Below are positions 8,731-17,133 of a stretch of DNA of 64,000 nt, in pieces. Source of the DNA: VRUE01 sp963716735 (GTDB lineage Bacteria > Actinomycetota > Thermoleophilia > Solirubrobacterales > 70-9); NCBI GenBank assembly GCA_963716735.1, contig OY970321.1, forward strand, positions 310,001 through 374,000, read 5' to 3'. Below the pieces are notes generated by a model that worked only from the letters and a program-made list of their open reading frames with translations, was not told the origin of the DNA and did not search any database. Position 1 is the stretch's first letter, and the number at the start of each line of letters is the position of its first letter. The position numbers were made by a program, and so were the translations under genes.

Positions 8731-9132
8731 TTAGTCAGCCCACCAGTCCCGCTGACCCTCTACGTCTTCCCGCGGATTCTCGCCGAGATTGGGGGCGCCG
8801 ATGACGAGGATCTCGAGGCCCTCCTCACCGGCCTCGTAGCCTCGCCACGTACCGGGCGGGACACGCACCGCGTCCCATTCCTCAAGCTCGACGATCTCGT
8901 CGTCGAGCTTCATCCTCCCGCTCCCGCCCAGGACCACGTACACCTCCTCCTGCTTCTTGTGCGTGTGGCCGTACGGAAAGCGATAGCCGGGCGGGATGCG
9001 CTGATAGCAAAGCCCGGACTGCTCGAGCTTGAGTGCCTTGGTTGCGAGGCGGAACTCCAGGTCCGGCGCGCCGTCGAAGTTGGATCCGAGATCCTCCAGA
9101 TCCTCCTTCAGGTTCCTGAGCGTGAACCGCAC
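8731..9132 (-). CDS. Small cupin-domain protein
   Basis: A single-domain cupin of 133 residues. The metal-site motif begins PYGHTHKKQEEVYVVLGGSG (His, His and Glu ligands), and the second cupin motif is PPGTWRGYEAGEEGLEILVI. Cupins of this size include small-molecule binding and sugar or keto-acid modifying proteins; nothing points to a particular substrate. It is the only gene between tRNA-Met and the tRNA 3'-end fragment, so it may be the remaining cargo of an old insertion. Confidence 0.8.
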   Translation of the reverse strand: MRFTLRNLKEDLEDLGSNFDGAPDLEFRLATKALKLEQSGLCYQRIPPGYRFPYGHTHKKQEEVYVVLGGSGRMKLDDEIVELEEWDAVRVPPGTWRGYEAGEEGLEILVIGAPNLGENPREDVEGQRDWWAD

Positions 9133-9248
9133 GGCGCAATCCTATGGCACCCCTTGGCTGGGGTCGCCGATCTAATACGTCACGCGCCACGGATTGCGAT
9201 TTGTCCCTTCTGATGGCGAAGAGCGGCGCATTCCGCTTGCTGCTGCGA

Positions 9249-9322
9249 TGCCGGAGGAGGGACTCGAACCCCCGACACGCGGATTATGATTCCGCTGCTC
9301 TAACCAGCTGAGCTACTCCGGC
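9249..9322 (-). tRNA. tRNA-Met (CAT)
   Basis: Read on the minus strand this folds as a full tRNA: acceptor GCCGGAG paired with CTCCGGC, discriminator A, D-arm GCTC/GAGC, anticodon stem GCGGA/TCCGC with loop ATCATAA giving anticodon CAT, and T-arm GGGGG-TTCGAGT-CCCTC. CCA is not encoded. Elongator Met is most likely; CAT could also be a lysidine-modified Ile tRNA, which sequence alone does not fully exclude. Its 3' part is duplicated at 8664-8694. Confidence 0.9.
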
Positions 9323-9397
9323 CGGGACGGGGATGCTAGCGAGGGAGCATGCGGGAGAGAGCCGCACGCCGGTACTGCGGTTAGCCTTGTTGTTGTG

Positions 9398-10351
9398 ATG
9401 GGGAGCGCTCTCGATAGGGCAGTCAACACGCTGATCCGGGATTGCCTGGATCTGAACCCCTCTGAAGAGATGCTGGTGATCTGCAACCCGATCACCGAAG
9501 AGCTGGGCGCGCTGCTGCGCATCAACGCCCAGGGCGAGGGTGGGGAAGCGACGCTGGCGGTCATCTCCGAGCGGGAATCGCACGCCGCCGAGCCACCCGC
9601 GGTGGTCGCCGCCGCGATGCTTGCCGCCGACATCGTCGTCGCGCCGACGATCCAGTCGATTTCCCATACCGAAGCGCGCCGAGCCGCTACCGAGGCAGGT
9701 GTGCGCATCGCCTCAATGCCCGGCGCGACCGGCGAGATGCTCGCCCGGGTGATGGGGGCGGATCTGAGATTGCTACGCAAACGGGGCGCCTCGGTCGGCC
9801 GGGCTTTGGGTGCGGGTGCGGAGGCGAGAATTACCTGTGAGCGCGGCTCCGACTTGCGCCTCGGCCTCGAGGATCGGACCGCGATCGTCGATGCCGGGGC
9901 GCTGAACATGCGGGGCGCGTTCGGCAACATTCCCTGCGGCGAGGCCTTTATCGCACCGTTCGAGGGGGTGGCCGAAGGGACGCTGGTCGTCGACGGCTCG
10001 ATTGCCGCCATCGGCAAAGTTGCGGAGCCAGTCGAGCTCACGGTTCGCGACGGTCACCTGACCGAGGCGAGCGGTAGCGAGGGGGCGCAACTGATGGAGC
10101 TTCTTACCGAACACGGCGTCGAGGGCACCAATGTCGCCGAGCTCGGCATTGGCACCAACGAAAGCGCAATCCTCACCGGCAACATCCTCGAGGACGAGAA
10201 GATCCTCGGAACCGCCCACGTCGCCTTTGGCGCCTCGGCGGCGATCGGTGGCATGGTCCAGGTGCCGGTCCACCTCGACTGCGTGGTGCTGCAGCCGACG
10301 GTGGAGATCGACGGCGCCACGATCGTCCAGGCCGGAGAGCTGGTTATCTGA
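9398..10351 (+). CDS. M29-like aminopeptidase family protein
   Basis: About 317 residues. The segment NIPCGEAFIAPFEGVAEGTL followed by VVDGSIA is the core motif of the thermophilic aminopeptidase (M29/AmpS) family and its leucyl aminopeptidase-like relatives. VPVHLDCVV near the end supplies the conserved His and Asp. These enzymes are cytoplasmic metalloproteins; some family members are dioxygenase-like (NicX) and not peptidases. A GTG at 9395 directly precedes the ATG at 9398, which I prefer. The FtcD-type gene follows after three bases, so the two form one transcript. Confidence 0.75.
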   Translation: MGSALDRAVNTLIRDCLDLNPSEEMLVICNPITEELGALLRINAQGEGGEATLAVISERESHAAEPPAVVAAAMLAADIVVAPTIQSISHTEARRAATEAGVRIASMPGATGEMLARVMGADLRLLRKRGASVGRALGAGAEARITCERGSDLRLGLEDRTAIVDAGALNMRGAFGNIPCGEAFIAPFEGVAEGTLVVDGSIAAIGKVAEPVELTVRDGHLTEASGSEGAQLMELLTEHGVEGTNVAELGIGTNESAILTGNILEDEKILGTAHVAFGASAAIGGMVQVPVHLDCVVLQPTVEIDGATIVQAGELVI

Positions 10352-10354
10352 GCA

Positions 10355-11248
10355 GTGGCTCATCCGCTGCTTGCCGTCCCCAACGTCTCAGAGGGTCGAG
10401 ATGCAGCGCGGATAGGGGCCCTCGAAGAGGCTTTTTCCGCCGGCGTGGCTTTGCTGGATAGCCATAGCGACGCCGATCACAACCGGACCGTATTTACGCT
10501 CGCCGGCGGGGCGGCGGCGCTGACGGCGGCGCTGGCGGGCGGGGCTGCCGAGGCCGTCAGGTCGCTCGACATGAGCGCGCAGAGGGGCGTTCACCCAGCT
10601 ATTGGCGCGCTCGACGTCTGCCCAATCGTCTGGGTCGATGCCGAAGATCGGCCCCTCGCCGCAGCGACCGCGGTCGAAGTTGCCGATGCCGTCGGCTCTC
10701 TTGGGGTCCCCGTCTTCCTCTACGGCGAGCTGGCCACCGGGCCCGAGCGGGCCGAGCGGGCCTACTTCCGCAACGGCGGGCTGGCCGAGCTCTGGCTGCG
10801 GATGGAGGCCGGCGAGTTGCGCCCGGACCGGGGCCCCGGGCAACCTCACCGCACGGCGGGCGCCACCTTGGTCACCGCCCGTCCACCGCTCGCTGCCTTC
10901 AACGTCGAGCTCGACAGCGGCGACCTGGAGCTGGCGCGCTCGGTTGCCGCCGGTCTGCGCGAGTCGGGGGGTGGCCTGACGGGTGTGCGGGCGATCGGCC
11001 TGTGGCTCTCGGGCGGCCGTGTACAGGTCTCAACCAACATCCATGACCCGGTGGGAACGCCGCTGGGGATGGTCGTCGAGAGAATCCGCTCGCTCGCCGC
11101 GCCGCTCGGCGCCCGGCCCGTCGAGGCCGAGCTTGTCGGCTTGATTCCGGCCGCCGCCCTCGCCGGCTATCCGGCCGACGTGCCGATTCGCGACTTCGAC
11201 CCGGACCAGCGAACGATCGAGCGCCGGCTCTCGGTCCCTCCTGAGTAG
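10355..11248 (+). CDS. Glutamate formimidoyltransferase family protein (FtcD N-terminal type)
   Basis: 297 residues with the FtcD opening AVPNVSEGRD, then SDADHNRTVFTLAG, GVHPAIGALDVCPIVW and VPVFLYGELATGPERA, all hallmarks of the formiminotransferase N- and C-subdomains. The family moves a formimino group from N-formimino-glutamate to tetrahydrofolate in histidine breakdown. No hut genes are nearby and the cyclodeaminase half is absent, so an alternative folate role is possible. The start is GTG 10355, three bases after the preceding stop. Confidence 0.85.
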   Translation: MAHPLLAVPNVSEGRDAARIGALEEAFSAGVALLDSHSDADHNRTVFTLAGGAAALTAALAGGAAEAVRSLDMSAQRGVHPAIGALDVCPIVWVDAEDRPLAAATAVEVADAVGSLGVPVFLYGELATGPERAERAYFRNGGLAELWLRMEAGELRPDRGPGQPHRTAGATLVTARPPLAAFNVELDSGDLELARSVAAGLRESGGGLTGVRAIGLWLSGGRVQVSTNIHDPVGTPLGMVVERIRSLAAPLGARPVEAELVGLIPAAALAGYPADVPIRDFDPDQRTIERRLSVPPE

Positions 11249-11278
11249 CCCGGCGCGGTATTCCTCTAGATTCCGGAT

Positions 11279-11644
11279 ATGGCCCAGACGAAGAAGAAGC
11301 GCCGTCGCAAGCACAAAGGAACGCAGGGTGGACGGGTCGATCCGAACCGTCGTGCCGGCCGTCCACGCTCTCGCGAGGAGGCCAAGGCGCGCGCCCGCTC
11401 CGGCCGCAGAACTCAGTCGAAAACCGATGCGCCGCCGACCTGGCGCAGCTCGATCCTCCGTGGCGTGGTCGCCGCCGTCATCTTCACGGCGCTGCTGATG
11501 TTGATCTTCAAACGCCCGCCTGGCGCCGCGTTCGGTCTGGGGGCTTTCATGCTCGTCTTCTACATCCCGGCTGGCTATTACATCGACACGATGCTGTGGC
11601 GCCGGCGCGAGCGGGCCCGGATTCGCGCCGGGGGAAAGGAATGA
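11279..11644 (+). CDS. Small basic membrane protein, function unknown
   Basis: 121 residues. The first 55 are extremely basic (MAQTKKKRRRKHKGTQGGR) and probably disordered, followed by two hydrophobic helices (about 60-78 and 84-102) and a short basic tail. No family was recognised. Its stop overlaps the next start (ATGA at 11641), coupling it to the metallo-beta-lactamase gene. Such short basic-plus-two-helix proteins commonly sit at the membrane with the basic part in the cytoplasm. Confidence 0.7.
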   Translation: MAQTKKKRRRKHKGTQGGRVDPNRRAGRPRSREEAKARARSGRRTQSKTDAPPTWRSSILRGVVAAVIFTALLMLIFKRPPGAAFGLGAFMLVFYIPAGYYIDTMLWRRRERARIRAGGKE

Positions 11645-12285
11645 GCCTCGACGTCCAGATGCTCACCGTGGGGCCGATCGGCGAGAACTGCTTCGTGGTG
11701 CGGCGGGAAGGCTCCGGCAGCGGATTGATCGTCGACCCGGGCGATGAGCCGGACCGCATCCTGGCCACGGTCGAGCAGATGGGGACCAAGGTCGATGCGA
11801 TTCTGATCACCCACTGCCATTTCGACCACATCGGGGCGGTCTCTCCAGTGGCGACAGTCACCGGTGCACCCGTGTACTGCCCGGAGGTCGAGCGGCCGGT
11901 GCTCGCAGACATCATGACCTACGTCCCGATGCCCGGAATCGGCCCCTACGAGAGCTACGAGGCCGATGAGACGGTAAGCGGCGGGGAGACGCTGGAGTTG
12001 GCGGGCCTGACCATCGACGTGATCTTCACCCCGGGCCACAGTCCGGGTCATGTCACCTACTCGATCCGCGACGAGGAGGCGATGTTCTCCGGCGACGTGC
12101 TCTTCAAAGGCTCCGTCGGGCGGGTCGATCTGCCGGGCGGCGACGGTCCGACGTTGCTGCGCTCGATTCGTCTGCTGCTCGATTCCCATTCGCCGGAAAC
12201 GGGCGTCTACCCCGGTCACATGGGCGTCACCACACTCGGCGCCGAGCGGGCGAGCAATCCCTTCCTCGCCGAGCTGGCGAGCTAA
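11641..12285 (+). CDS. Metallo-beta-lactamase fold hydrolase (GloB-like)
   Basis: 214 residues of the short glyoxalase II-like group. The metal motif THCHFDHIG is complete (HxHxDH), followed by TPGHSPGHVTY, FSGDVLF and PGHMGVTTLG, which supply the remaining His and Asp ligands. Members of this group hydrolyse thioesters such as S-lactoylglutathione or related thiol adducts; in actinobacteria the thiol would be different, so the substrate is not assigned. The start overlaps the preceding stop (ATGA). hisS follows after 36 bases. Confidence 0.85.
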   Translation: MSLDVQMLTVGPIGENCFVVRREGSGSGLIVDPGDEPDRILATVEQMGTKVDAILITHCHFDHIGAVSPVATVTGAPVYCPEVERPVLADIMTYVPMPGIGPYESYEADETVSGGETLELAGLTIDVIFTPGHSPGHVTYSIRDEEAMFSGDVLFKGSVGRVDLPGGDGPTLLRSIRLLLDSHSPETGVYPGHMGVTTLGAERASNPFLAELAS

Positions 12286-12321
12286 GTGATCCGCGCCCCA
12301 CGCAGGTAAGGTCGCGCCACT

Positions 12322-13566
12322 GTGGCCAGCAAGTATCAAGCCCCCAGGGGGACCTTCGACGTCCTGCCGGCCGATGCCCGTGCCAGGAGGCGGATCGAAG
12401 CAGCCGCGGCGGGCGTCTTCGCCCGCGCCGGTTATGAGCCGATCGCCACCCCGGCGTTCGAGGACACCGAGCTGTTCGAGCGCGGGGTGGGTCGCTCCAC
12501 GGACATCGTCCGCAAGGAGATGTTCACCTTCGAGGACAAGGGTGGCCGCAGCATCACCCTGCGACCCGAGGGCACGGCGCCGATCTGTCGCGCCTACCTC
12601 GAGCACGGCATGCACAAGCTGGCGCAGCCGGTGAAGCTCTCCTACGTCGGCCCCTTCTTCCGTCACGAGCGCCCTCAGGCCGGCCGCTACCGGCAGTTCC
12701 ACCAGATCGGCGTCGAGGCGATCGGCACCGATTCGCCGCTGGCCGATGCAGAGGCGATCATGCTGCTCTCCGACTTGCTTACCGAGCTGGGCGTGCCGGG
12801 CGTCGAGCTGCGGCTGGGCAGCCTCGGCTCGCCGGGGGCGCGCAGTGCCTACCTGGAGGAGTTGAAGGCCCACCTGCGGGCCCACGGGTCGGAGCTCTCC
12901 AAGGACGTCCGCGAGCGAATCGAGATCAATCCGCTGCGTGCCTTCGATGCGGATGACGAGGGGACGCAGGGGGTGATGGCAAGAGCGCCGACGATCGTCG
13001 GGCGCCTCGAGGGGGAAGACGCCGAGCACTTCGCCGAGGTGCGCGCCCTGCTCAAGGCGGCCGGGATCGCCTTCGAGATCGACCCGACCCTGGTGCGCGG
13101 TCTCGACTACTACACGCGAACGATCTTCTCCTTCGTCTGTGACGAGCTCGGTGCCCAATCCGAGATCGGCGGCGGCGGGCGCTACGACGGCCTGATCGAG
13201 CAGCTGGGCGGGCCGCCGACGCCGGCGGTCGGCTGGGCCGCCGGAATCGAGCGCATCCTGCTGGCGCTGGGCGAGGCCGAGGAGGAGGCGGGCCGCGACG
13301 CCTTCATCGCCGTCGCCGATGCCGACCAGCAGCGGCGGGCGCTGGCGCTGGCAAGTGAGCTGCGCCACGCCGGCTTGACGGCCGAGGTCGACCTTGCCGG
13401 GCGGGGGCTCAAGGGCCAGCTCAAGCACGCCGACCGGATCGGTGCCCGCCGCGTGCTGATCCTCGAGGCCGACGGCTCGGCGCAGTTGCGCGACATGCGG
13501 AGCGGTGAGCAGGCTCCGATCGAGCCGGCGCGGCTGATCGAGGCGATCGGCGAGGAGGGGTCGTGA
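12322..13566 (+). CDS. hisS: Histidyl-tRNA synthetase
   Basis: Class II synthetase of 414 residues that charges tRNA-His. The N-terminus APRGTFDVLPADA, motif 2 segment RPEGTAPICRAYLEHG with GPFFRHERPQAGRYRQFHQ, the histidine-specific LVRGLDYYTRTIF and the motif 3 segment GGGGRYDGLIEQLGGP with GWAAGIERIL are all present. The C-terminal anticodon-binding domain covers about 320-414. Start GTG 12322. The stop overlaps the aspS start (GTGA), a common actinobacterial pairing. Confidence 0.95.
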   Translation: MASKYQAPRGTFDVLPADARARRRIEAAAAGVFARAGYEPIATPAFEDTELFERGVGRSTDIVRKEMFTFEDKGGRSITLRPEGTAPICRAYLEHGMHKLAQPVKLSYVGPFFRHERPQAGRYRQFHQIGVEAIGTDSPLADAEAIMLLSDLLTELGVPGVELRLGSLGSPGARSAYLEELKAHLRAHGSELSKDVRERIEINPLRAFDADDEGTQGVMARAPTIVGRLEGEDAEHFAEVRALLKAAGIAFEIDPTLVRGLDYYTRTIFSFVCDELGAQSEIGGGGRYDGLIEQLGGPPTPAVGWAAGIERILLALGEAEEEAGRDAFIAVADADQQRRALALASELRHAGLTAEVDLAGRGLKGQLKHADRIGARRVLILEADGSAQLRDMRSGEQAPIEPARLIEAIGEEGS

Positions 13567-15359
13567 CCGACGCGCCGGCCCTGCGCCCCAACGGGTATCG
13601 CGACGCCTGGTGTGGCCAGGTGCTGGGCGATCGGGTCGACTCCACCGTCCGGGTGGCCGGCTGGGTTCACCGCCGCCGCGACCACGGCGGCCTGATCTTC
13701 ATCGACCTGCGCGACCGCACCGGCATCGTCCAGCTCGTCTTCCACCCGGACACCTCGGGTTCGGCGTTCGAGCTGGCCCACAAACTGCGCGCCGAGGACG
13801 TGCTGAGCGCCGCCGGCAGCGTCGTCCGGCGCTCGCCCGAGACGATCAATCCGGAGCTGCCGACGGGAGAGTTCGAGCTGGCGGTCAGCGATGCCGAGTT
13901 GCTTGCCGACGCCGAGACGCCGCCCTTCCAGATCGAGGGTTTCTCGGGTGAGGTCGGCGAGGATGCCCGCCTGCGCTATCGCTACCTCGACCTGCGTCGC
14001 GAGTCGATGCGCGAGGCGCTGGTCCTGCGGCACCGGGTGACCGCGGCGATGCGGGAGTTCCTCGACCGCGAGGGCTTCCTCGACGTCGAGACGCCGGTGC
14101 TGACCCGCTCCACCCCCGAGGGAGCCCGCGACTTCCTCGTCCCCAGCCGCCTCCAGCAGGGCTCCTTCTACGCTCTGCCGCAGTCCCCCCAGCTCTTCAA
14201 GCAGATGCTGATGGTGGCCGGTTTCGAGCGCTACTACCAGGTTGCCCGCTGCTTCCGCGACGAGGATCTGCGTGCCGACCGCCAGCCCGACTTCACCCAG
14301 CTGGACATCGAGATGTCATTCGTCGGGGTCGATGACGTGATCGAGGTAAACGAGCGGCTCTTGGCGTATGTGTTCGAGCGCGTCGGTGGGCCGGCGATCG
14401 AGCTGCCGATCGAGCGGCTTCCCTACGACGAGGCGATGAGTCGCTTCGGCACCGACCGGCCCGACCTGCGCTTCGGACTGGAGCTGGTCGACCTCTCCGA
14501 GGCTCTAGCCGAGACCGAGTTCAAGGTCTTCCGCGGGGTGCTCGAGTCCGGCGGTGCGGTGCGCGGGCTCAACGCCGGCCGCCGCGAGATGCCCCGCTCC
14601 GAGCTCGACGGCCTGATCTCCCGCGCACAGGAGCTGGGGGCGAAGGGCTTGGTCTGGGCCTTCCGCGAGGGCGAGGGCTGGCGCTCGCCGACCGCCAAGT
14701 TCCTCTCCGAGGACGAGCTGGCGGAGCTCAACCGCCGCCTCGGCGCCGAGGAGGGGGATCTGCTGCTCCTGGTCGCCGATCAGAAGCCGGTTGCCAACGC
14801 CGTGCTGGGGCAGTTGCGAGTCGATCTCGCCGAGCGCTTCGAGTTGATTCCAGAGGATGCGCACCGGCTGGTCTGGGTGGTCGACTGGCCGCTGCTCGAG
14901 CAGAGCCCCGGCGAGGAGCGCTGGGATCCGTTGCATCACCCGTTCACCGCGCCGGCGGGCGAGTTTGATTCCGGTGATCCGGGCAGCGCTCGCGCGCTCG
15001 CCTACGACCTGGTCTGGAACGGCCAGGAGATGGGCGGCGGCTCGATCCGTATCCATCGCGCCGACGTACAGGGGGAGGTCTTCGCCGCGTTGGGAATCGA
15101 CGCCGAGGAAGCCGAGGCCCGCTTCGGCTTCCTGCTCGAGGCGTTGCGCTACGGCGCGCCCCCGCACGGCGGCATTGCCTACGGACTCGACCGCATCGTG
15201 CAGCGGCTTGCCGGCACGGACTCGATCCGCGACGTGATCGCATTCCCGAAGACCGCCTCGGGCGCCGATGCTCTGACCGGCGCCCCGGCACCGGTGGGCG
15301 AGATGCAGCTCAAGGAGCTGGGCATCGCGATGCATCGCCGTGGTCTCGCCGGCCACTGA
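13563..15359 (+). CDS. aspS: Aspartyl-tRNA synthetase (possibly non-discriminating, AspS)
   Basis: 598 residues, the bacterial length. Domains in order: OB anticodon-binding domain with GWVHRRRDHGGLIFIDLRDR, class II catalytic core with FLDVETPVLTRSTPEGARDF and FRDEDLRADRQPDFTQLDIE, the bacterial GAD insertion (about 290-420), and motif 3 PHGGIAYGLDRIVQRLAG near the end. The start GTG overlaps hisS. Many actinobacteria use AspRS for both tRNA-Asp and tRNA-Asn; whether this one does cannot be decided here. Confidence 0.95.
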   Translation: MTDAPALRPNGYRDAWCGQVLGDRVDSTVRVAGWVHRRRDHGGLIFIDLRDRTGIVQLVFHPDTSGSAFELAHKLRAEDVLSAAGSVVRRSPETINPELPTGEFELAVSDAELLADAETPPFQIEGFSGEVGEDARLRYRYLDLRRESMREALVLRHRVTAAMREFLDREGFLDVETPVLTRSTPEGARDFLVPSRLQQGSFYALPQSPQLFKQMLMVAGFERYYQVARCFRDEDLRADRQPDFTQLDIEMSFVGVDDVIEVNERLLAYVFERVGGPAIELPIERLPYDEAMSRFGTDRPDLRFGLELVDLSEALAETEFKVFRGVLESGGAVRGLNAGRREMPRSELDGLISRAQELGAKGLVWAFREGEGWRSPTAKFLSEDELAELNRRLGAEEGDLLLLVADQKPVANAVLGQLRVDLAERFELIPEDAHRLVWVVDWPLLEQSPGEERWDPLHHPFTAPAGEFDSGDPGSARALAYDLVWNGQEMGGGSIRIHRADVQGEVFAALGIDAEEAEARFGFLLEALRYGAPPHGGIAYGLDRIVQRLAGTDSIRDVIAFPKTASGADALTGAPAPVGEMQLKELGIAMHRRGLAGH

Positions 15360-15397
15360 GCCAGGTCGAATCCCTCACCGGGAAGAGCGGTCAAGAT

Positions 15398-15691
15398 ATG
15401 ACCATGAGCCTCCTCGATCGCTTTCGATTTGCCCGTCGAGGTCGCCAGCCTGGACCGGGGAAGACGCCCGTGCAGGTCGATGACCCGACCTTCGATTCCT
15501 GGGAGGTGGTGCGCGACTTCGGTGACGTGCGCACGGCGCGGGCCTGGCACCAGGCGCTGGAAGAGGCTGGGATCGAGGCCGCTCTCACCGCCGATTGGCC
15601 GATCGATCGCTTCGGCCGCGGCGACATCGCCCTGCGAGTCCGGGGCGAGGATTGGAGCGAGGCCGAGTTCCTGCTCTCGAACCTCGACTGA
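15398..15691 (+). CDS. Small DUF2007-like protein
   Basis: 97 residues. After a basic N-terminal stretch it contains a compact alpha/beta domain with WEVVRDFGDVRTARAWHQAL, GIEAALTADWPIDRFGRGDI and WSEAEFLLSNLD. This pattern (a line about a value, an index step into an alpha helix, then an 'EAG' strand) resembles the small DUF2007 'putative signal transducing' domain. The match is by eye only. It stands alone behind aspS and is followed by a 404-base gap holding repeat A4. Confidence 0.6.
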   Translation: MTMSLLDRFRFARRGRQPGPGKTPVQVDDPTFDSWEVVRDFGDVRTARAWHQALEEAGIEAALTADWPIDRFGRGDIALRVRGEDWSEAEFLLSNLD

Positions 15692-16095
15692 AGATTGATC
15701 GGGAGCATTTCTCCTGGACCGATCTCCAGTCGCCAGCCGGGCCTCCCGGTGGTACGGTTGCACCGAGGCTCGAGCCCGTGCGAGAGCCGTCCCACCGTTT
15801 GACCCAACACAAACGGCGCGGGGGCCGATCTCTCTTGGTCCTGTGGGATCCGGAGGAGGCGCCCACCCTTTACTTCAAGGGATCAAAGCCAGGGGCGGCA
15901 ACGGCGGGTTGGAGCCTCTTTTTTGGGCGCGGCTCGGGAGATCCGGGCGCACACCCGGCGGCGGCGGACCGGCGCGATGCGGCGACTGCGTCCTTGCCTC
16001 GCTTGGTCCGGCGCCCGCCAGCCGCACACCCGGATCTCCCTCGACACGCCCGTTGGGGAGAGATATGACATTCAGCGCGCCACGCGTGCGTTGCG
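15692..16095. other. Intergenic region with hairpins and repeat A4
   Basis: No convincing gene. It contains a short inverted repeat GATCGG/CCGATC (15697-15702 and 15719-15724) just after the preceding gene, possibly its terminator, a run of six T at 15919-15924, and the long-armed repeat copy A4 (15936-16040). A further inverted repeat with nine-base arms (GAGCTTCAC with GTGAAGCTC) lies within about 100 bases downstream, in front of the proposed start of the next gene. Confidence 0.5.
15936..16040 (+). repeat. Family A hairpin element, copy A4 (short core, long arms)
   Basis: Arms of about 35 bases (15936-15970 and 16005-16040) are largely complementary. The 34-base core starts GGCGCGATG and ends with CTGCGTCCTTG, CCTCGCTT and then GGTC, matching the right end of copy A2 (CTGCGTCCTTGACCTGCTT then GGTC). 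The middle of the family A core, including the central hairpin, is missing. This is the only A copy not directly behind a stop codon. Confidence 0.6.
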
Positions 16096-16224
16096 ATGGG
16101 TCAGTCTCCGGCTCAAATGGCGATGCAAGCTTCGATTCGACCGCTGCTCTCGGCCGAGCTTCACGTTGAGCCCTTCACAGGGGCCGAAGGTGAAGCTCGT
16201 CCCTCGGAGGCAGTCAATCGCCGT

Positions 16225-17133
16225 GTGGATCGGGTGCTTGCTGAGTTGGCGGAGGCGCAGCACGGGGTGGTGGGACGGCATCAATTGCTCGCCGCCGGTA
16301 TCGGGAGGCGTGCAATCGGGGCTCGACTCGAGAGGTCGGCACTTCACCAGGTCCACCGTGGTGTCTATGCCGTAGGACATCCGATCCTCTCGGTTAGGGC
16401 GAGATGGATGGCGGCAACGCTCGCCTACGGTTCAGGCACGGTGCTCAGTCACCGATCGGCAGGGGAGTTGTGGGGCATCGCCCCCAGATCAACCCGGGCA
16501 ATCGAAGTGACCGGCCCGACTCACGTCCGTCCACGCGCTTGCATCCTTACTCATCAGTCTTCGCTCCCTGACGACGAGCGGACGGTGGTTGACGGGATTC
16601 CGGTTACGACTGTGCCGCGGACGGCTCTGGACCTCGCGGCAGTTGCTTCGCGACGGCAGGTTGAGCGGGTGCTGAATGAGATTGAAGTGCGCCAGTTGAC
16701 CGACCCGCTGTCGATCCCCGACCTGCTTGTGCGGTATCCGGGGCGACGCGGAACGGTTGTTCTCCGGGAGCTGCTGGCGGAAGGGGCTGAGGGCGGTGGG
16801 GCGACCAGGAACGACTTCGAGGAGTTGCTCGTGCCCCTACTCGATTCGCATGGACTTCCTCGACCGCGCTTCAACGCCGATATCGCGGTTGCCGGCCGCT
16901 TCTTCTGCGCGGACTGTCTCTGGCAGCGAGAGCGTTTGATCGTCGAGCTCGACAGCAGAGCCGTGCATGGGACGCGCAAGGCTTTCGAGTCCGACCGCGA
17001 GCGTGACAGGCTGCTCATGGTCGATGGCTGGCGGGTCATGCGGATCACGTGGCGACAACTCCAAACCCAGCGGAACGCGATCGCCTCCGACCTCCGCAAG
17101 GCTCTCGCCTCGCGCTCTACCCTGTCTGCATGA
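16225..17133 (+). CDS. AbiEi-like winged-helix plus DUF559/Vsr-type nuclease domain protein
   Basis: The N-terminal part (ELAEAQHGVVGRHQLLAAGI, then HQVHRGVYAVGHP) matches the winged-helix AbiEi-type antitoxin domain. The middle (LSHRSAGELWGI, VTTVPRTALDLA) is the linking region typical of this actinobacterial family. The C-terminus (RFNADIAVAG, LIVELDSRAVHG, DGWRVMRITW) resembles a DUF559/Vsr-like PD-(D/E)xK nuclease fold. No toxin partner gene is next to it. The frame is open from an ATG at 16096, but the first 43 codons run through an inverted repeat and read like non-coding DNA, so I prefer GTG 16225, with GGAGG about 14 bases upstream. The stop overlaps the IscU-MnmA start (ATGA). The stand-alone family is widespread and its function unproven. 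Confidence 0.7.
   Translation: MDRVLAELAEAQHGVVGRHQLLAAGIGRRAIGARLERSALHQVHRGVYAVGHPILSVRARWMAATLAYGSGTVLSHRSAGELWGIAPRSTRAIEVTGPTHVRPRACILTHQSSLPDDERTVVDGIPVTTVPRTALDLAAVASRRQVERVLNEIEVRQLTDPLSIPDLLVRYPGRRGTVVLRELLAEGAEGGGATRNDFEELLVPLLDSHGLPRPRFNADIAVAGRFFCADCLWQRERLIVELDSRAVHGTRKAFESDRERDRLLMVDGWRVMRITWRQLQTQRNAIASDLRKALASRSTLSA

Noticed and set aside
8664..8745. A second complete tRNA gene
   Set aside because: Only the T-arm and acceptor end match a tRNA; no D-arm or anticodon arm with proper pairing can be formed.
11578..13428. 616-codon minus-strand open frame opposite the MBL gene and hisS
   Set aside because: Shadow of real genes; no domain pattern.
15919..15924. Run of six T as an intrinsic terminator
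   Set aside because: No stable hairpin immediately precedes it.
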